Origin: Hydrogenobacter sp.
Lineage (GTDB): Bacteria; Aquificota; Aquificia; Aquificales; Aquificaceae
Direction of reading: 5' to 3'
Length of the DNA: 60,719 bases
NCBI GenBank assembly: GCA_041287335.1
Contig: JBEULM010000019.1
Coordinates: 1 to 60,719, forward strand
In this document: in pieces, positions 49,536 to 58,857 of the stretch
How positions within the stretch are numbered: position 1 is the stretch's first letter
Layout of the letters: every line of letters begins with the position of its first letter
Made by a program: the position numbers and the translations under genes
The notes under the pieces: model-generated
What the model saw: only the letters and a program-made list of their open reading frames with translations
What the model was told of the DNA's origin: nothing
Databases searched by the model: none

Positions 49536-50214
49536 ATTGTGTATAGCCCTTGATGTGGACTACTCAAAAGCCAGAAAGATAGTAGAAGCTCTCAAAGGCT
49601 ATCCCATAATCTTCAAGGTGGGTTACAAGCTATTTATAAATCACCACAGAGCTATAACGGACATCATAAAAGAACTTGGATTTGAGCTTTTCCTTGATCT
49701 TAAGCTTCACGATATACCCAACACCGTAAAAAATGGGGTGATATCCTCTGCGGACCTATCTCCTGATTACCTGACGATCCATGCCCTTTCTGGAAGAATG
49801 GCTCTCAAAAGCGCAAGCGAGGTAAAGGGAAATATAAAACTGCTTGGTGTTACACTTTTGACGAGTCTTGATGAAGACTTTCTTAGAGAGATAGGGATTG
49901 GTATCTCTTTGCGCGATCTCGTTTATAAGCTGGCAAGCCTGAGTCTGGAGGAGGGGCTTGATGGGATCGTGTGTTCTGGGAAGGAGGTAGGATTTTTAAA
50001 AGAAAATCTCGGAAGAAACTTTATAGCGGTTGTGCCAGGTGTTAGTCTTGATGCAAAAAAGACGGATCAAGTAAGAAGTGTTAGCCTTACGGAAGCTTTA
50101 AAATTTGGTGCTGACGTAGTTGTAGTGGGGAGGGACATAGTTGAAGATAAAGATCCAATTAAAAAAGCTGATCAAGTTCTTAAACTTCTGACAGCCCAGA
50201 TGTTAAATTATTAA
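49528..50214 (+). CDS. pyrF: Orotidine 5'-phosphate decarboxylase
   Basis: 228 residues from the ATG at 49528 with AGGAAGG upstream; the frame is open further into hisH but not conserved there. Motifs CIALDVDYSKA, FKVGYKLF, catalytic FLDLKLHDIPNTV and VVPGVSLDAKKTDQVR, VVGRDIVEDKDP. Last step of UMP synthesis. Confidence 0.96.
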   Translation: MAKLCIALDVDYSKARKIVEALKGYPIIFKVGYKLFINHHRAITDIIKELGFELFLDLKLHDIPNTVKNGVISSADLSPDYLTIHALSGRMALKSASEVKGNIKLLGVTLLTSLDEDFLREIGIGISLRDLVYKLASLSLEEGLDGIVCSGKEVGFLKENLGRNFIAVVPGVSLDAKKTDQVRSVSLTEALKFGADVVVVGRDIVEDKDPIKKADQVLKLLTAQMLNY

Positions 50215-50215
50215 T

Positions 50216-50731
50216 GTGGAAACTCCCATACTTGACGGAGTGCTTTTTATACTCGCCCGTATAGTAGAGTTTATAAATATAGGCATGATAATACTCTTTG
50301 CAGTAAGGGGTGTACCTGCAAGGTACATATACGCTGTGCTGTTGGTGACTGTAATCAGCCTTCTGTTTTTCGTCGTATCCCTGCTTTTTAGAAGTGAAGA
50401 TGCCATAAAGTTTTCCTTTTTAGTAACCGTTGGAGCTTTCGTTGTGATGATCCTCATAGCCCGCCACGCTCTGAACAAGGCAAGTGTAGACATAATAATA
50501 CCGGAAGCTTCAAGGTGTCCTGTATGTAGTGCTTTTGTAAAGCAAGAGGGTGCAATAGCTTTGCATGTAGGACACTCATATCTTTTCTTTGATCAGGAAC
50601 AGCATCTGAGGAAATTTCTTGAATCTCCTGAAGATTACGCAAAAATAAGACGGATGGAAATAAAAAGCGACATGATAGGCAAGGCGTATGTGTATAAAAA
50701 CGGTGTGTGGCTTGAATTAAAAAACACTTAG
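50216..50731 (+). CDS. Membrane protein with C-terminal NosL-like CPVC domain
   Basis: 171 residues from a GTG start right after the pyrF stop. Three hydrophobic helices (about 8-28, 36-58, 66-84) precede a soluble domain with SRCPVCSAFVKQEG, HSYLFFDQEQHLRKFLESPE and KAYVYKNGVWLE. The CPVC followed by a Phe-rich strand and WLE-like end resembles copper-binding NosL/DUF domains, by pattern only. No nos genes nearby. Function unknown. Confidence 0.6.
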   Translation: METPILDGVLFILARIVEFINIGMIILFAVRGVPARYIYAVLLVTVISLLFFVVSLLFRSEDAIKFSFLVTVGAFVVMILIARHALNKASVDIIIPEASRCPVCSAFVKQEGAIALHVGHSYLFFDQEQHLRKFLESPEDYAKIRRMEIKSDMIGKAYVYKNGVWLELKNT

Positions 50732-50779
50732 TCAGATTTTCCTATCAGAGGGAGTTATATATATAGCAGGAGGGAAAAA

Positions 50780-51769
50780 ATGAAAGGATTGACCTTAACG
50801 GTAATAACTCACAGAGCAACTGGAGGTCTCAATTACGGTGAGACCTTTGGCAATGTGTCCACACTTAAAAAGCTCACCTTAGGTGACAACACTCAGCTGG
50901 TGTACATTTCAGATAAGGCGCTGAGATACAGCATTCGTATGTGGCTAAAGGAAAATAAAAATTGGAGGCTTCTTGACGGACTTGTGGCTAACTTAGTGAA
51001 TGGTAATCTAAAAGAGAAAGAAACACTTGATGTGGATAGCTTTGCCAAACAGCTTATAGAGATGTATCAGGAGTTTGATCTTTTTGGTGGGCTTTTTACG
51101 AACTTGAAGACCTCTGAGGGTAAAAAGGCAAAATTAAGCACAGGTGACAGTATAAAGCGCACATCCGTTGCCAAGTTTACCTACGCTTTTGCCTTAAACC
51201 CCTATAAAGGTGATGCGGACTTTCTGAATAACATAGATGCCTTCAACAGATACATAAAATACGTAGAAGACAAAGGTGAACAAGCGATAGCTTACACCGA
51301 ACAGCATACATCTCACTACGTTTACACCCTTACGGTGGATCTTAACAGAATAGGAGTTTGGGAAAAGGAAGATGGCTCCGTTGAAGATGTGCTTCCTCCA
51401 CAAGAGAAAGTGAAAAGGGTAAGAGATCTGCTTGACGCTATATTCAATCTAAGTAGAGGGATAAGGGCAAGACATGAAAATTTAGGACCCATTTTTCTGA
51501 TAGGTGGGATCTTTCACACTAAAAATCCCTTCTTTGTGGACTGCATAGATGTGAAAGAGGAAGAAGGAAAACTTTACTTAAATATTCGGAAACTCCTTGA
51601 TTGTGTTGCACTTGTTCCTGAAAAGGACAATGTTATTTGTGGAATGCTCTCTGGCTTCTTTGCCAACGAGGAAGAAATAAGAAAAAACCTTAATTGTAGA
51701 AGCATGGCGGAGGTACTTGAATCTTTCAAAAAAGCTGTGAGGTACTCCTATGGAAGTTCTGAAGTTTGA
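50780..51769 (+). CDS. cas7: Type I-B CRISPR Cascade backbone Cas7 (Cst2/DevR family)
   Basis: 329 residues. Begins with the RAMP strand GLTLTVITHRATGGLNYGE, with the glycine-rich TGDSIKRTSVAKF later; matches the Cst2/DevR group of Cas7. Coats crRNA in Cascade. Good ribosome site (GGAGGG). First gene of the cas operon; no cas6 precedes it. Overlaps cas5 by 20 bases. Confidence 0.9.
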   Translation: MKGLTLTVITHRATGGLNYGETFGNVSTLKKLTLGDNTQLVYISDKALRYSIRMWLKENKNWRLLDGLVANLVNGNLKEKETLDVDSFAKQLIEMYQEFDLFGGLFTNLKTSEGKKAKLSTGDSIKRTSVAKFTYAFALNPYKGDADFLNNIDAFNRYIKYVEDKGEQAIAYTEQHTSHYVYTLTVDLNRIGVWEKEDGSVEDVLPPQEKVKRVRDLLDAIFNLSRGIRARHENLGPIFLIGGIFHTKNPFFVDCIDVKEEEGKLYLNIRKLLDCVALVPEKDNVICGMLSGFFANEEEIRKNLNCRSMAEVLESFKKAVRYSYGSSEV

Positions 51770-52433
51770 GCTTTTTTCTCCTACAGCTTGCTTCAAAACT
51801 CCCTTTTCGTTAAAGGGTATAGAAACTTACCCACTCCCCACTTACTCTACCATAATTGGGCTTTTGTACACAGCTTTGGGCAGAAAGTGGCAGGGGGAAA
51901 GGTTTGATATATCGCTTCAGGGAAGGTACGAGACGCTATTTAGGGATCTGGTAAGATTCAGAAAGTACAACTTTAAAGATAAGGTGTTGGAAACCTTACC
52001 GCTATCTGTTCCTACCTTTCGCAACTTAAAAGTTGTTGTTCACATCAGAGGTGAAAAGTCCCTGATTGAACAGTTCAAAAACGCCTTAGAAAAACCCGCA
52101 AATTACCTATTTCTTTCGGGTGGAGAATATCCCGTAAAGATAAGTAAGGTAAGTTATGTCAGTGTGAAACAAGAGGAGAGAACTGTAAGAAACAGGTATT
52201 ATTTAACATCGGATATATACGCTTCGGAAAAAAGCAACGTGGATGTGAAATTTGCACAAAAAACGGGAATATGCTACCGGCTTCCCCATTTTTTAAAGTC
52301 TTTAGAGCCAAGGGAGTATATGTGGACTTTAGTGTATTACTATCCTGCAGGAACGCCTGTTTACGGAAAGCTTTTGATTGACCAAGAGGGGGATACGGTA
52401 TGGTTGTGCGATTTTACGCAGATAACTGGTTAA
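51750..52433 (+). CDS. cas5: CRISPR Cascade subunit Cas5 (Cas5t type)
   Basis: 227 residues. N-terminal LKFELFSPTACFKTPFSLKG and TYPLPTYSTIIGLLYTALG is the Cas5 RAMP signature. Binds the 5' handle of crRNA. Overlaps cas7 by 20 and cas8 by 34 bases. Confidence 0.9.
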   Translation: MEVLKFELFSPTACFKTPFSLKGIETYPLPTYSTIIGLLYTALGRKWQGERFDISLQGRYETLFRDLVRFRKYNFKDKVLETLPLSVPTFRNLKVVVHIRGEKSLIEQFKNALEKPANYLFLSGGEYPVKISKVSYVSVKQEERTVRNRYYLTSDIYASEKSNVDVKFAQKTGICYRLPHFLKSLEPREYMWTLVYYYPAGTPVYGKLLIDQEGDTVWLCDFTQITG

Positions 52434-53956
52434 TGGCTTCAGCCATAGTTGGCTTTTTGAGAGCTTGCGATGCGAGCACTATAGATTGGAAAAGCTGGGT
52501 GAAGGATAAGGTGTTGGAAGTGCCAGAGGAGATCTGGAACAAAGGAAGCGACATTCTGACTGAGGCTATATGGAGTAAGGAAATTGGAAACTACAAAAAA
52601 CGTTTAGAGAAATTAACCAATCCTAAAGAAAAGAAGATCTCAGAAAAACTCAAAAAACCATACAACAGCTTAGTTTTGCCTGTTATAGGAGATTTTCACA
52701 GTAATAGTTCTTTGACAAATCCCTCATCAAAGCATACGAAAGATATAGAAAGCTGGTTCAGAGGCAAGGTTCTTGAAAATAAAAGAACCGATGAGGAGTT
52801 AAAAAAGGGTCTTGAGACGATCATCCGTAAAGAAAGCTTTTGGGAAGAACTCAAAGATCGTATCAAAAAAGCAATAAGGGAAGGCTTGTCTACTCTTGAA
52901 GAAAGTAACAGCCGGACACATAAAGCTCCACTATGCTTTTTCTGTAAGGAAAGAGAAACATACACATATAAAGGAAGATTCAGAACTTTTGACGCAATTC
53001 ACTTTACTCCCCTTTCCGCAAGCTCCGAAACTCTGTCTAACTTCTTTTATAATGGTAAAAACACCCTTTACTTGTGTTCTCAATGCGAAAGGCTCCTCTT
53101 TTTCTCATCTTTAGCTTATACTAAATTTAACAACAACTACATTTTTGTGTATCTGGCGGAAAATATAGAACAGATTTACCACTTAAATAGAATGCTTTCA
53201 CATCAAGGCACCATAACGAAGGACTTTTTGAGGGAAGCTGTAGCTGTAGGTCTTAAAGAGATCCGTAGTATGCAGGTTGAATATGCGTATAAGAACATAT
53301 ACGTGGTTGAGATAGAAAAGGTTGGAGATGCTAAAGCGAACATCCACACCTTCACTTTCAACTTAAGGCTCGTAGAGGCTTTCAACGAGCTTCTTGATGA
53401 ATACCCTGAAAAGTTTCTGAAAAGCGCCTTTGACATCTTTCTTAGTTACGCATACTCTGGCAGGAGTCTTTATGAGTTTTTAGACTACATTCTGTCAGGA
53501 TTCTTTTATAAAAACCGTTATAAAAATTTGGGAAGTTCATTTTCAGGGAGACTCTTAAGGGTTGGCGCAGAGCTTGATTTTTTGCCAAAAAGTTTGACTT
53601 ACTTCATAAAGTTTCAAGAGTACTTACAAAAGGAGGAAACCATGCTTGAAAGACAAATTTACCAAGCGTATGAGGAAGGAAGGAAACTCAAAAGGAAGCT
53701 TTTTGAAAACCACGGTGATGACAGAGCCAAAAAGAGAGCAGAGACGCTCTCCTACAGAATACTGGAAGCTATAAGAAGAAGAGACATTGACGCTCTTCAG
53801 CAGAACTTAATAAGAGCGTACCTTGAGTTAGAACAGGAGATACCTCCAGTTTTTAGAGATACACTCTTGGAGAAAAGTTTCAATCGTGTAGCTTACGCCT
53901 TTCTGATAGGTCTAAACGGAGAGGAAAAGAAATATGAAGCTGGAGGAAAAACTTAA
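52400..53956 (+). CDS. cas8: CRISPR Cascade large subunit Cas8 (Cst1-like, CXXC-CXXC)
   Basis: 518 residues. Paired zinc-type motifs LCFFCKERE and LYLCSQCERL about 60 residues apart are characteristic of the Cst1/Cas8a1 group; the rest is poorly conserved, as expected for Cas8. Start ATG has GAGGGGGA upstream. Should recognise the PAM. Overlaps cas3 by 23 bases. Confidence 0.82.
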   Translation: MVVRFYADNWLMASAIVGFLRACDASTIDWKSWVKDKVLEVPEEIWNKGSDILTEAIWSKEIGNYKKRLEKLTNPKEKKISEKLKKPYNSLVLPVIGDFHSNSSLTNPSSKHTKDIESWFRGKVLENKRTDEELKKGLETIIRKESFWEELKDRIKKAIREGLSTLEESNSRTHKAPLCFFCKERETYTYKGRFRTFDAIHFTPLSASSETLSNFFYNGKNTLYLCSQCERLLFFSSLAYTKFNNNYIFVYLAENIEQIYHLNRMLSHQGTITKDFLREAVAVGLKEIRSMQVEYAYKNIYVVEIEKVGDAKANIHTFTFNLRLVEAFNELLDEYPEKFLKSAFDIFLSYAYSGRSLYEFLDYILSGFFYKNRYKNLGSSFSGRLLRVGAELDFLPKSLTYFIKFQEYLQKEETMLERQIYQAYEEGRKLKRKLFENHGDDRAKKRAETLSYRILEAIRRRDIDALQQNLIRAYLELEQEIPPVFRDTLLEKSFNRVAYAFLIGLNGEEKKYEAGGKT

Positions 53957-56117
53957 AAAACTCTGGGCTAAAGGTGACGGGACGAGCATAAGGGAGCATA
54001 CGGACAGACTTCATTACAACCTGAAACGGTTAAGGAAACTTTACGGGGAAAGCATTGAAAGGGTACTTACTGAAAACGGCAGAAGGATCTTCTGGAACAT
54101 GTTGACTCTTGCCTGTGAGTATCATGATTACGGAAAAATTTACGCACATTTCCAAAAAGATGTAGGAAATCCTGAATATCAAAATTTGAAGACAGCTTTG
54201 CCAAAAGTGAGGCACAACTTAATCTCCCCAGCTTTCTTGCCACAACTGGAAGATGAGCTTTTAAGGGATATTGTGGCACTACTTATAATTAATCATCATA
54301 AGCATAATCAAGAAAAACCAGAGACTCTAATGAAAATCCTTAGGGAAGATTTTTCCGTTGAAGACGTGTGGTATGAGCATCTGATCACAAATCACGATTA
54401 CGGGATAATACATGACTACTATAGAGACAAAGAGGAAATTCAGAAAGTCTACACCCTTGCCAAGGGTTTCCTGTTGCGCATAGATCACGCAAGCAGTAGC
54501 AGTGTTGGGATAGTTGAAAATAAGCCTGTAGAGGATACGGAGGTAAAGGTCAAAACCTATCTGCAAAATAAAAACTCGGATCTTAATGACCTTCAAAGAT
54601 GGGTTCTCCAAAAAAGGAACAAAAGTCTTTTGGTGGTAGCCTCCACTGGTATGGGTAAAACGGAGGCAGGTTTTCTCTTCTTAGGAAGAAAAGGTTTTTT
54701 TATTCTGCCTATGAAGACTTCCGCAAATGGTATATACATGAGAGCTGTGAGTGTATTTGGAAAGGATGCTTGCGGACTTTTACATTCCTCTTGCGTCAGT
54801 TTTCTCATCTCTGAAGATAAGGGGGATGATGTGAGCCGAAACCTTTATGAGAATGCGCTGAACGATATTGCGGAAGCCAGAAACCTTGCAAAGCCTTTAA
54901 TCGTATGTACTCCTGACCAGCTTTTCCCTTTTGTCTTTAGATTTTACGGCTTTGAAAAATACCTCAGCATCTTTTCCTATGCGAAAGTTGTTTTAGATGA
55001 AATTCAACTCTACGAACCCCACACCTTAGGATTTATAGTGAGCGCTTTAAAGCTTATACACAAATGGGTAGACGGAAAAGTGATGGTAATGACTGCAACG
55101 CTACCTGAGTTTGTGAAGGGGGATTTGGATTTTTTAGAGATCTCTCCTCGCTTTTTGTTTAAGAATGTCAGGCATCACTTGAAAGTGGAGTCACAATCCA
55201 TTTTAAGCGAAGTTGCTCTTGAGAGGATGGTAGAGAAGGGGAAGGAAGGAAAGGTTCTGGTAATTTGCAACACAGTTCAGAGAGCCGTTGAGGTTTACAG
55301 CAAACTCAAAGAAGGCTACGCAAAGCCGAACCTTTTACACGCAAGGTTCACACTTCAGCACAGACAGAAAAAAGAAGAGGAAATAAAAGCTTTCTTTAAT
55401 TCACAATCCACAGGTATCTGGATAACTACCCAGCTTGCAGAGGTATCTTTGGATCTTGATGCTGATCTTTTATTTACCGAGCTTTCCACTGTGGACAGCC
55501 TCCTTCAAAGACTTGGTAGGGTAAACAGAATGGGTAAGAAAGATACAGGCGAACCTAACGTCTTTGTATATGTGGAGGATTGCTCAGGTATACCTCAGGT
55601 ATACAGGAAAAGTCTTTTTGAAATGACAAAGGAAAGATTAAGGGATGGCTTGCTGACAGAAGAGGAAAAGATAAGGATCGTAGAGGAAGTTTATTCGGAG
55701 GAGACCCTGAAGCGTAAAGATGATAAGTATCTCAGAGATTACATAAACGCAAAGGAATATATAGAAAGCCTTTGGAATAGCTTTTCTTACATGAAGGATA
55801 GTTTTAACAAAGGGAATGCTCAAAAACTTTTCAGGGACATAGACAGTGTATTGGTTATTCCAAACAAATACAGGGATAAGGTTGAGAGGCTATTGAGGGT
55901 GTATGCAAACGCTAAAGATCCTTTAGAAAGGATAAAAAAGAGGGAAGAGATCTATAGCTACACTATAAATACACCAAGTTACTGGATGGACAGCAAGCTT
56001 TTTGCGGGACGAATTGGAGAAAAAATCTATCCACCAATTTACTTTATAAATGCAAATTATGATGAAGAGCTTGGACTTGAATACACCAAAGAAGGTGATC
56101 AGGATAACTTAGTATGA
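53934..56117 (+). CDS. cas3: CRISPR helicase-nuclease Cas3 (HD plus helicase)
   Basis: 727 residues. N-terminal HD nuclease with REHTDRL, CEYHDYGKIYAHFQ and INHHKHNQE; then helicase motifs VVASTGMGKTEAGFLF (I), LDEIQLYEP (II), VMTATLPEF (III), and WITTQLAEVSLDLDADLL with SLLQRLGRVNRMGK (V-VI). Degrades target DNA after Cascade binding. All key residues look intact. ATGA overlap with cas4. Confidence 0.94.
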   Translation: MKLEEKLKKLWAKGDGTSIREHTDRLHYNLKRLRKLYGESIERVLTENGRRIFWNMLTLACEYHDYGKIYAHFQKDVGNPEYQNLKTALPKVRHNLISPAFLPQLEDELLRDIVALLIINHHKHNQEKPETLMKILREDFSVEDVWYEHLITNHDYGIIHDYYRDKEEIQKVYTLAKGFLLRIDHASSSSVGIVENKPVEDTEVKVKTYLQNKNSDLNDLQRWVLQKRNKSLLVVASTGMGKTEAGFLFLGRKGFFILPMKTSANGIYMRAVSVFGKDACGLLHSSCVSFLISEDKGDDVSRNLYENALNDIAEARNLAKPLIVCTPDQLFPFVFRFYGFEKYLSIFSYAKVVLDEIQLYEPHTLGFIVSALKLIHKWVDGKVMVMTATLPEFVKGDLDFLEISPRFLFKNVRHHLKVESQSILSEVALERMVEKGKEGKVLVICNTVQRAVEVYSKLKEGYAKPNLLHARFTLQHRQKKEEEIKAFFNSQSTGIWITTQLAEVSLDLDADLLFTELSTVDSLLQRLGRVNRMGKKDTGEPNVFVYVEDCSGIPQVYRKSLFEMTKERLRDGLLTEEEKIRIVEEVYSEETLKRKDDKYLRDYINAKEYIESLWNSFSYMKDSFNKGNAQKLFRDIDSVLVIPNKYRDKVERLLRVYANAKDPLERIKKREEIYSYTINTPSYWMDSKLFAGRIGEKIYPPIYFINANYDEELGLEYTKEGDQDNLV

Positions 56118-56629
56118 TTGAAGAACTTAATACGCTTAAGTTCAAAGGTACGCAGGTTGCTTACTTTGTAGTTTGTGAAAGGAAGCTTTGGCTTTTTACT
56201 AAAGGGGTGAGCTTTGAACATACTTCTGAGAAGGTGGCTCTGGGTAAGTTTCTTGACGAAGTCAGCTTCAAAAGGGAACAGAAATTGGATCTGTGCGGAG
56301 AGCCGGTGAGCATAGATTTCATCACAACTGCCAAAGGTATAGTGATCAACGAAATAAAACATTCTGACGCATTACAAGAGGCCCACATTTTACAGGTGAA
56401 GTATTACATTTTTTATCTCAAAAACAAGGGAATCTCTGTCTCTCACGGAGTTTTACATTATCCAAAGCAAAAGAGGATAGTACGTGTGGATATAAGTAGG
56501 GAAGATGAGAAACTAATAAAGGAAGCTCTTGAAAAGATGGATCACCTTTTGTCTCTACCCAAACCACCTCAGAGGATAAATGCACCTTATTGTAAAAAGT
56601 GTGCCTACTACGAGTTTTGCTATGGGTAA
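56114..56629 (+). CDS. cas4: CRISPR adaptation nuclease Cas4
   Basis: 171 residues. Iron-sulfur cysteines: one in VVCERKLWLF and three in YCKKCAYYEFCYG; nuclease residues around IDFITTAKGIVINEIKHSDA. Trims prespacers and selects PAM with Cas1-Cas2. Overlaps cas1 by 8 bases. Confidence 0.93.
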   Translation: MIEELNTLKFKGTQVAYFVVCERKLWLFTKGVSFEHTSEKVALGKFLDEVSFKREQKLDLCGEPVSIDFITTAKGIVINEIKHSDALQEAHILQVKYYIFYLKNKGISVSHGVLHYPKQKRIVRVDISREDEKLIKEALEKMDHLLSLPKPPQRINAPYCKKCAYYEFCYG

Positions 56630-57575
56630 AATCTACTACATCACGAGTCACGGTGAACTAAGCAGGCATGAGAACACACTGCTTTTTAAAAACTCACAAA
56701 TGAGAAAGAGTATACCCATAGAGGATGTAGATGAAATCTTTATTTTTGGAGAACTTTCTTTGAACACAAAAGTGTTGAACATTCTTGCTTCTAACGGTAT
56801 AGTTGTTCACTTTTTCAATTATTACGGCTACTATGCGGGCAGCTTTTACCCGAGGGAAACAAATCTATCCGGTTACCTTCTTATTAAACAGGCTCAGCAC
56901 CACCTTGAGCCATCAAAAAGACTTTACCTCGCCAAAGCTTTCATTTACGGAGCCTTGCTTAATATCTCAAAAGTATACGATTTTGATGCTTCAGAATTTT
57001 ACGATAGATTGGACAGAGCTAAGAAAACAAGTGAAGTGATGCAAATTGAGGGTGACTTCAGGAAATTGTGCTACCAAATTCTTGAGAAGCAAACCGGCTG
57101 GATTTTTGGTAAGAGAACAAAAAGACCTCCTCAAAACCCTCTCAACGCCTTGATCTCCTTCGGAAACTCTTTAGTCTATGCCAAAGTGTTGGGAGAAATT
57201 TACCAAACACAGCTTAATCCTACGATAAGCTACCTTCATGAGCCATCCACAAAGAGATTTTCCTTAGCTCTTGACGTGGCAGAGGTTTTTAAGCCGTTAT
57301 TCTCTGATTGTTTGATCTTAAAGCTTCTGAAAGAGGGAAAGCTAATAGAAGATGCACACTTTTTACAGGAGATGAATTACGCATACCTGAGTCCAGAAGG
57401 AAGACGTATCTTCATCTCGGAATTCAACAAACTTTTAGAAGATACATTGAACCACAAAAAACTCAAAAGGAAAATTTCCCATAAAACACTCATAAAACTT
57501 GAACTTTACAAGCTTATAAAACATCTTTTGGAAGAAGAGACGTATTTACCGCTCAATTACGCAGTATGTGGATAA
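56622..57575 (+). CDS. cas1: CRISPR integrase Cas1
   Basis: 317 residues from the ATG at 56622 (GKIYYITSHGEL); the longer frame from 56580 only reads the cas4 cysteine region out of frame. Metal residues: Glu in MQIEGDFRKLCYQ, His in ISYLHEPSTKRFS, Asp in ALDVAEVFKP. Catalyses spacer integration. Overlaps cas2 by 10 bases. Confidence 0.95.
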   Translation: MGKIYYITSHGELSRHENTLLFKNSQMRKSIPIEDVDEIFIFGELSLNTKVLNILASNGIVVHFFNYYGYYAGSFYPRETNLSGYLLIKQAQHHLEPSKRLYLAKAFIYGALLNISKVYDFDASEFYDRLDRAKKTSEVMQIEGDFRKLCYQILEKQTGWIFGKRTKRPPQNPLNALISFGNSLVYAKVLGEIYQTQLNPTISYLHEPSTKRFSLALDVAEVFKPLFSDCLILKLLKEGKLIEDAHFLQEMNYAYLSPEGRRIFISEFNKLLEDTLNHKKLKRKISHKTLIKLELYKLIKHLLEEETYLPLNYAVCG

Positions 57576-57847
57576 TACTCGTTTATGATGTTTCTTTCTC
57601 GGATAAGAGTGGACAAAAAAGATTAAATAAGGTCAGGAAGATAGCCAGAAAATATGTACATCACATTCAGAAATCCGTTTTTGAGGGAGAGATAACTTTA
57701 TCAAACCTTGAAAGGTTAAAGCACGAAATAATGCAGGTAGTGGATAAGGAGAGGGATTCTGTAATCCTCTACATATTTGAAGACCTTGTGAAACACAGAA
57801 GGCAGATTCTTACAAGCATACACGATCCCACGGATCCGCTACTTTAA
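57566..57847 (+). CDS. cas2: CRISPR adaptation protein Cas2
   Basis: 93 residues. Ferredoxin-like fold starting WIILVYDVSFSDKSGQKRL, with YVHHIQKSVFEGEI next. Structural partner of Cas1. Last gene of the operon; no repeat-spacer array follows before pdxA, 32 bases on. Confidence 0.95.
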   Translation: MWIILVYDVSFSDKSGQKRLNKVRKIARKYVHHIQKSVFEGEITLSNLERLKHEIMQVVDKERDSVILYIFEDLVKHRRQILTSIHDPTDPLL

Positions 57848-57873
57848 CACAGAAAAAGATGATGCTCTATAAT
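57844..57873 (+). promoter_or_regulatory. Predicted promoter of pdxA
   Basis: TTAACA (57844-57849), 18-base spacer, TATAAT (57868-57873). Predicted start coincides with the pdxA ATG at 57880; no Shine-Dalgarno site is present. Confidence 0.55.
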
Positions 57874-57879
57874 TAGTTT

Positions 57880-58857
57880 ATGTTAAAGATCGGTATAACC
57901 ATAGGAGATCCCGCTGGTGTTGGTCCTGAGCTGATAATAAAGCTTTTGGATCACGTAGATCCAAAGAAGGCATACATCATATATGGTGAAAGAAAGATCT
58001 TAGAAAGCGCAAAGAAACTTTTAGAAAAGGACATCAACATGAAGGAAATACACACCACGGATGAGGTAAAGGTGCCGGGGATTTACATAGCCGATTTGGA
58101 CATATCTGAAACGGATAGACCTATGCCGTCACTAACTTCAGGTAAAGTTGCTATTGCGTACCTTGGGCGCGCTGTTGTTGACGCAGTTATCGGTAACATA
58201 CACGGACTTTTAACTATGCCTATAAATAAATTCTGGGCTAAGCTTGCAGGCTTTTCTTACGAGGGACAAACTGAGTTTTTGGCTCAGGCTTCTAACGTGA
58301 GGGAGTATGCCATGCTTATGTATTCGGAAAAAATAAAGGTGGTGCTTCTTTCAACGCACCTTCCTCTGAAGGTAGCTATAGAAAAAGTCAGTAGAGAGAG
58401 TGTAAAGGGTAAGGTAGAGCTTGCCCATAGGGAGTTCAAAAGACTTTTCGGGTATGAACCATCGATCGGGGTTGTTGGACTAAATCCCCATGCTGGTGAG
58501 ATGGGACAGATAGGAAGAGAAGATGTAGAAGAGATCCTCCCAGCGATAGAGGAGCTAAAAGGTAAAGGCATAAAGGTTGAAGGACCTCTTTCGCCAGACA
58601 GCGCTTTTTTAAAAACTGACGCCTTTGATGTTTTTCTGTGTATGTATCACGATCAAGGTCTAATACCCTTTAAACTGCTTGCTTTCAGAGATGGTGTGAA
58701 TCTGACCTTGGGTATACCTTTTGTGAGAACGTCTCCTGATCACGGAACAGCTTACGATATAGCATGGAAAGGTATAGTGGATATGTCATCCGCTCTTCAC
58801 GCTCTTAGACTGTGTGAAAAACTTGTTGAAAGAATCACCTCTTTTCCAGCTTTTTAA
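57880..58857 (+). CDS. pdxA: 4-hydroxythreonine-4-phosphate dehydrogenase
   Basis: 325 residues. Begins KIGITIGDPAGVGPELIIK; later TMPINKFWAKLAGF, LLSTHLPLKVA, GLNPHAGEMGQIGREDVEEI, MYHDQGLIPFKLL and RTSPDHGTAYDIAWKG, including the metal-binding histidines. Pyridoxal phosphate synthesis (DXP-dependent route). Its 3' end overlaps the convergent TPR gene by 23 bases. Confidence 0.97.
   Translation: MLKIGITIGDPAGVGPELIIKLLDHVDPKKAYIIYGERKILESAKKLLEKDINMKEIHTTDEVKVPGIYIADLDISETDRPMPSLTSGKVAIAYLGRAVVDAVIGNIHGLLTMPINKFWAKLAGFSYEGQTEFLAQASNVREYAMLMYSEKIKVVLLSTHLPLKVAIEKVSRESVKGKVELAHREFKRLFGYEPSIGVVGLNPHAGEMGQIGREDVEEILPAIEELKGKGIKVEGPLSPDSAFLKTDAFDVFLCMYHDQGLIPFKLLAFRDGVNLTLGIPFVRTSPDHGTAYDIAWKGIVDMSSALHALRLCEKLVERITSFPAF

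Noticed and set aside
53934-56117. Cas3 inactivation because of DEIQ instead of DEAD/DExH
   Set aside because: DE-I-[QH] forms occur in helicases of this superfamily and the HD and other motifs are intact, so there is no ground to call it inactive.
57848-57879. CRISPR array next to cas2
   Set aside because: Only 32 bases lie between cas2 and pdxA and no direct repeats are visible there or upstream of cas7.
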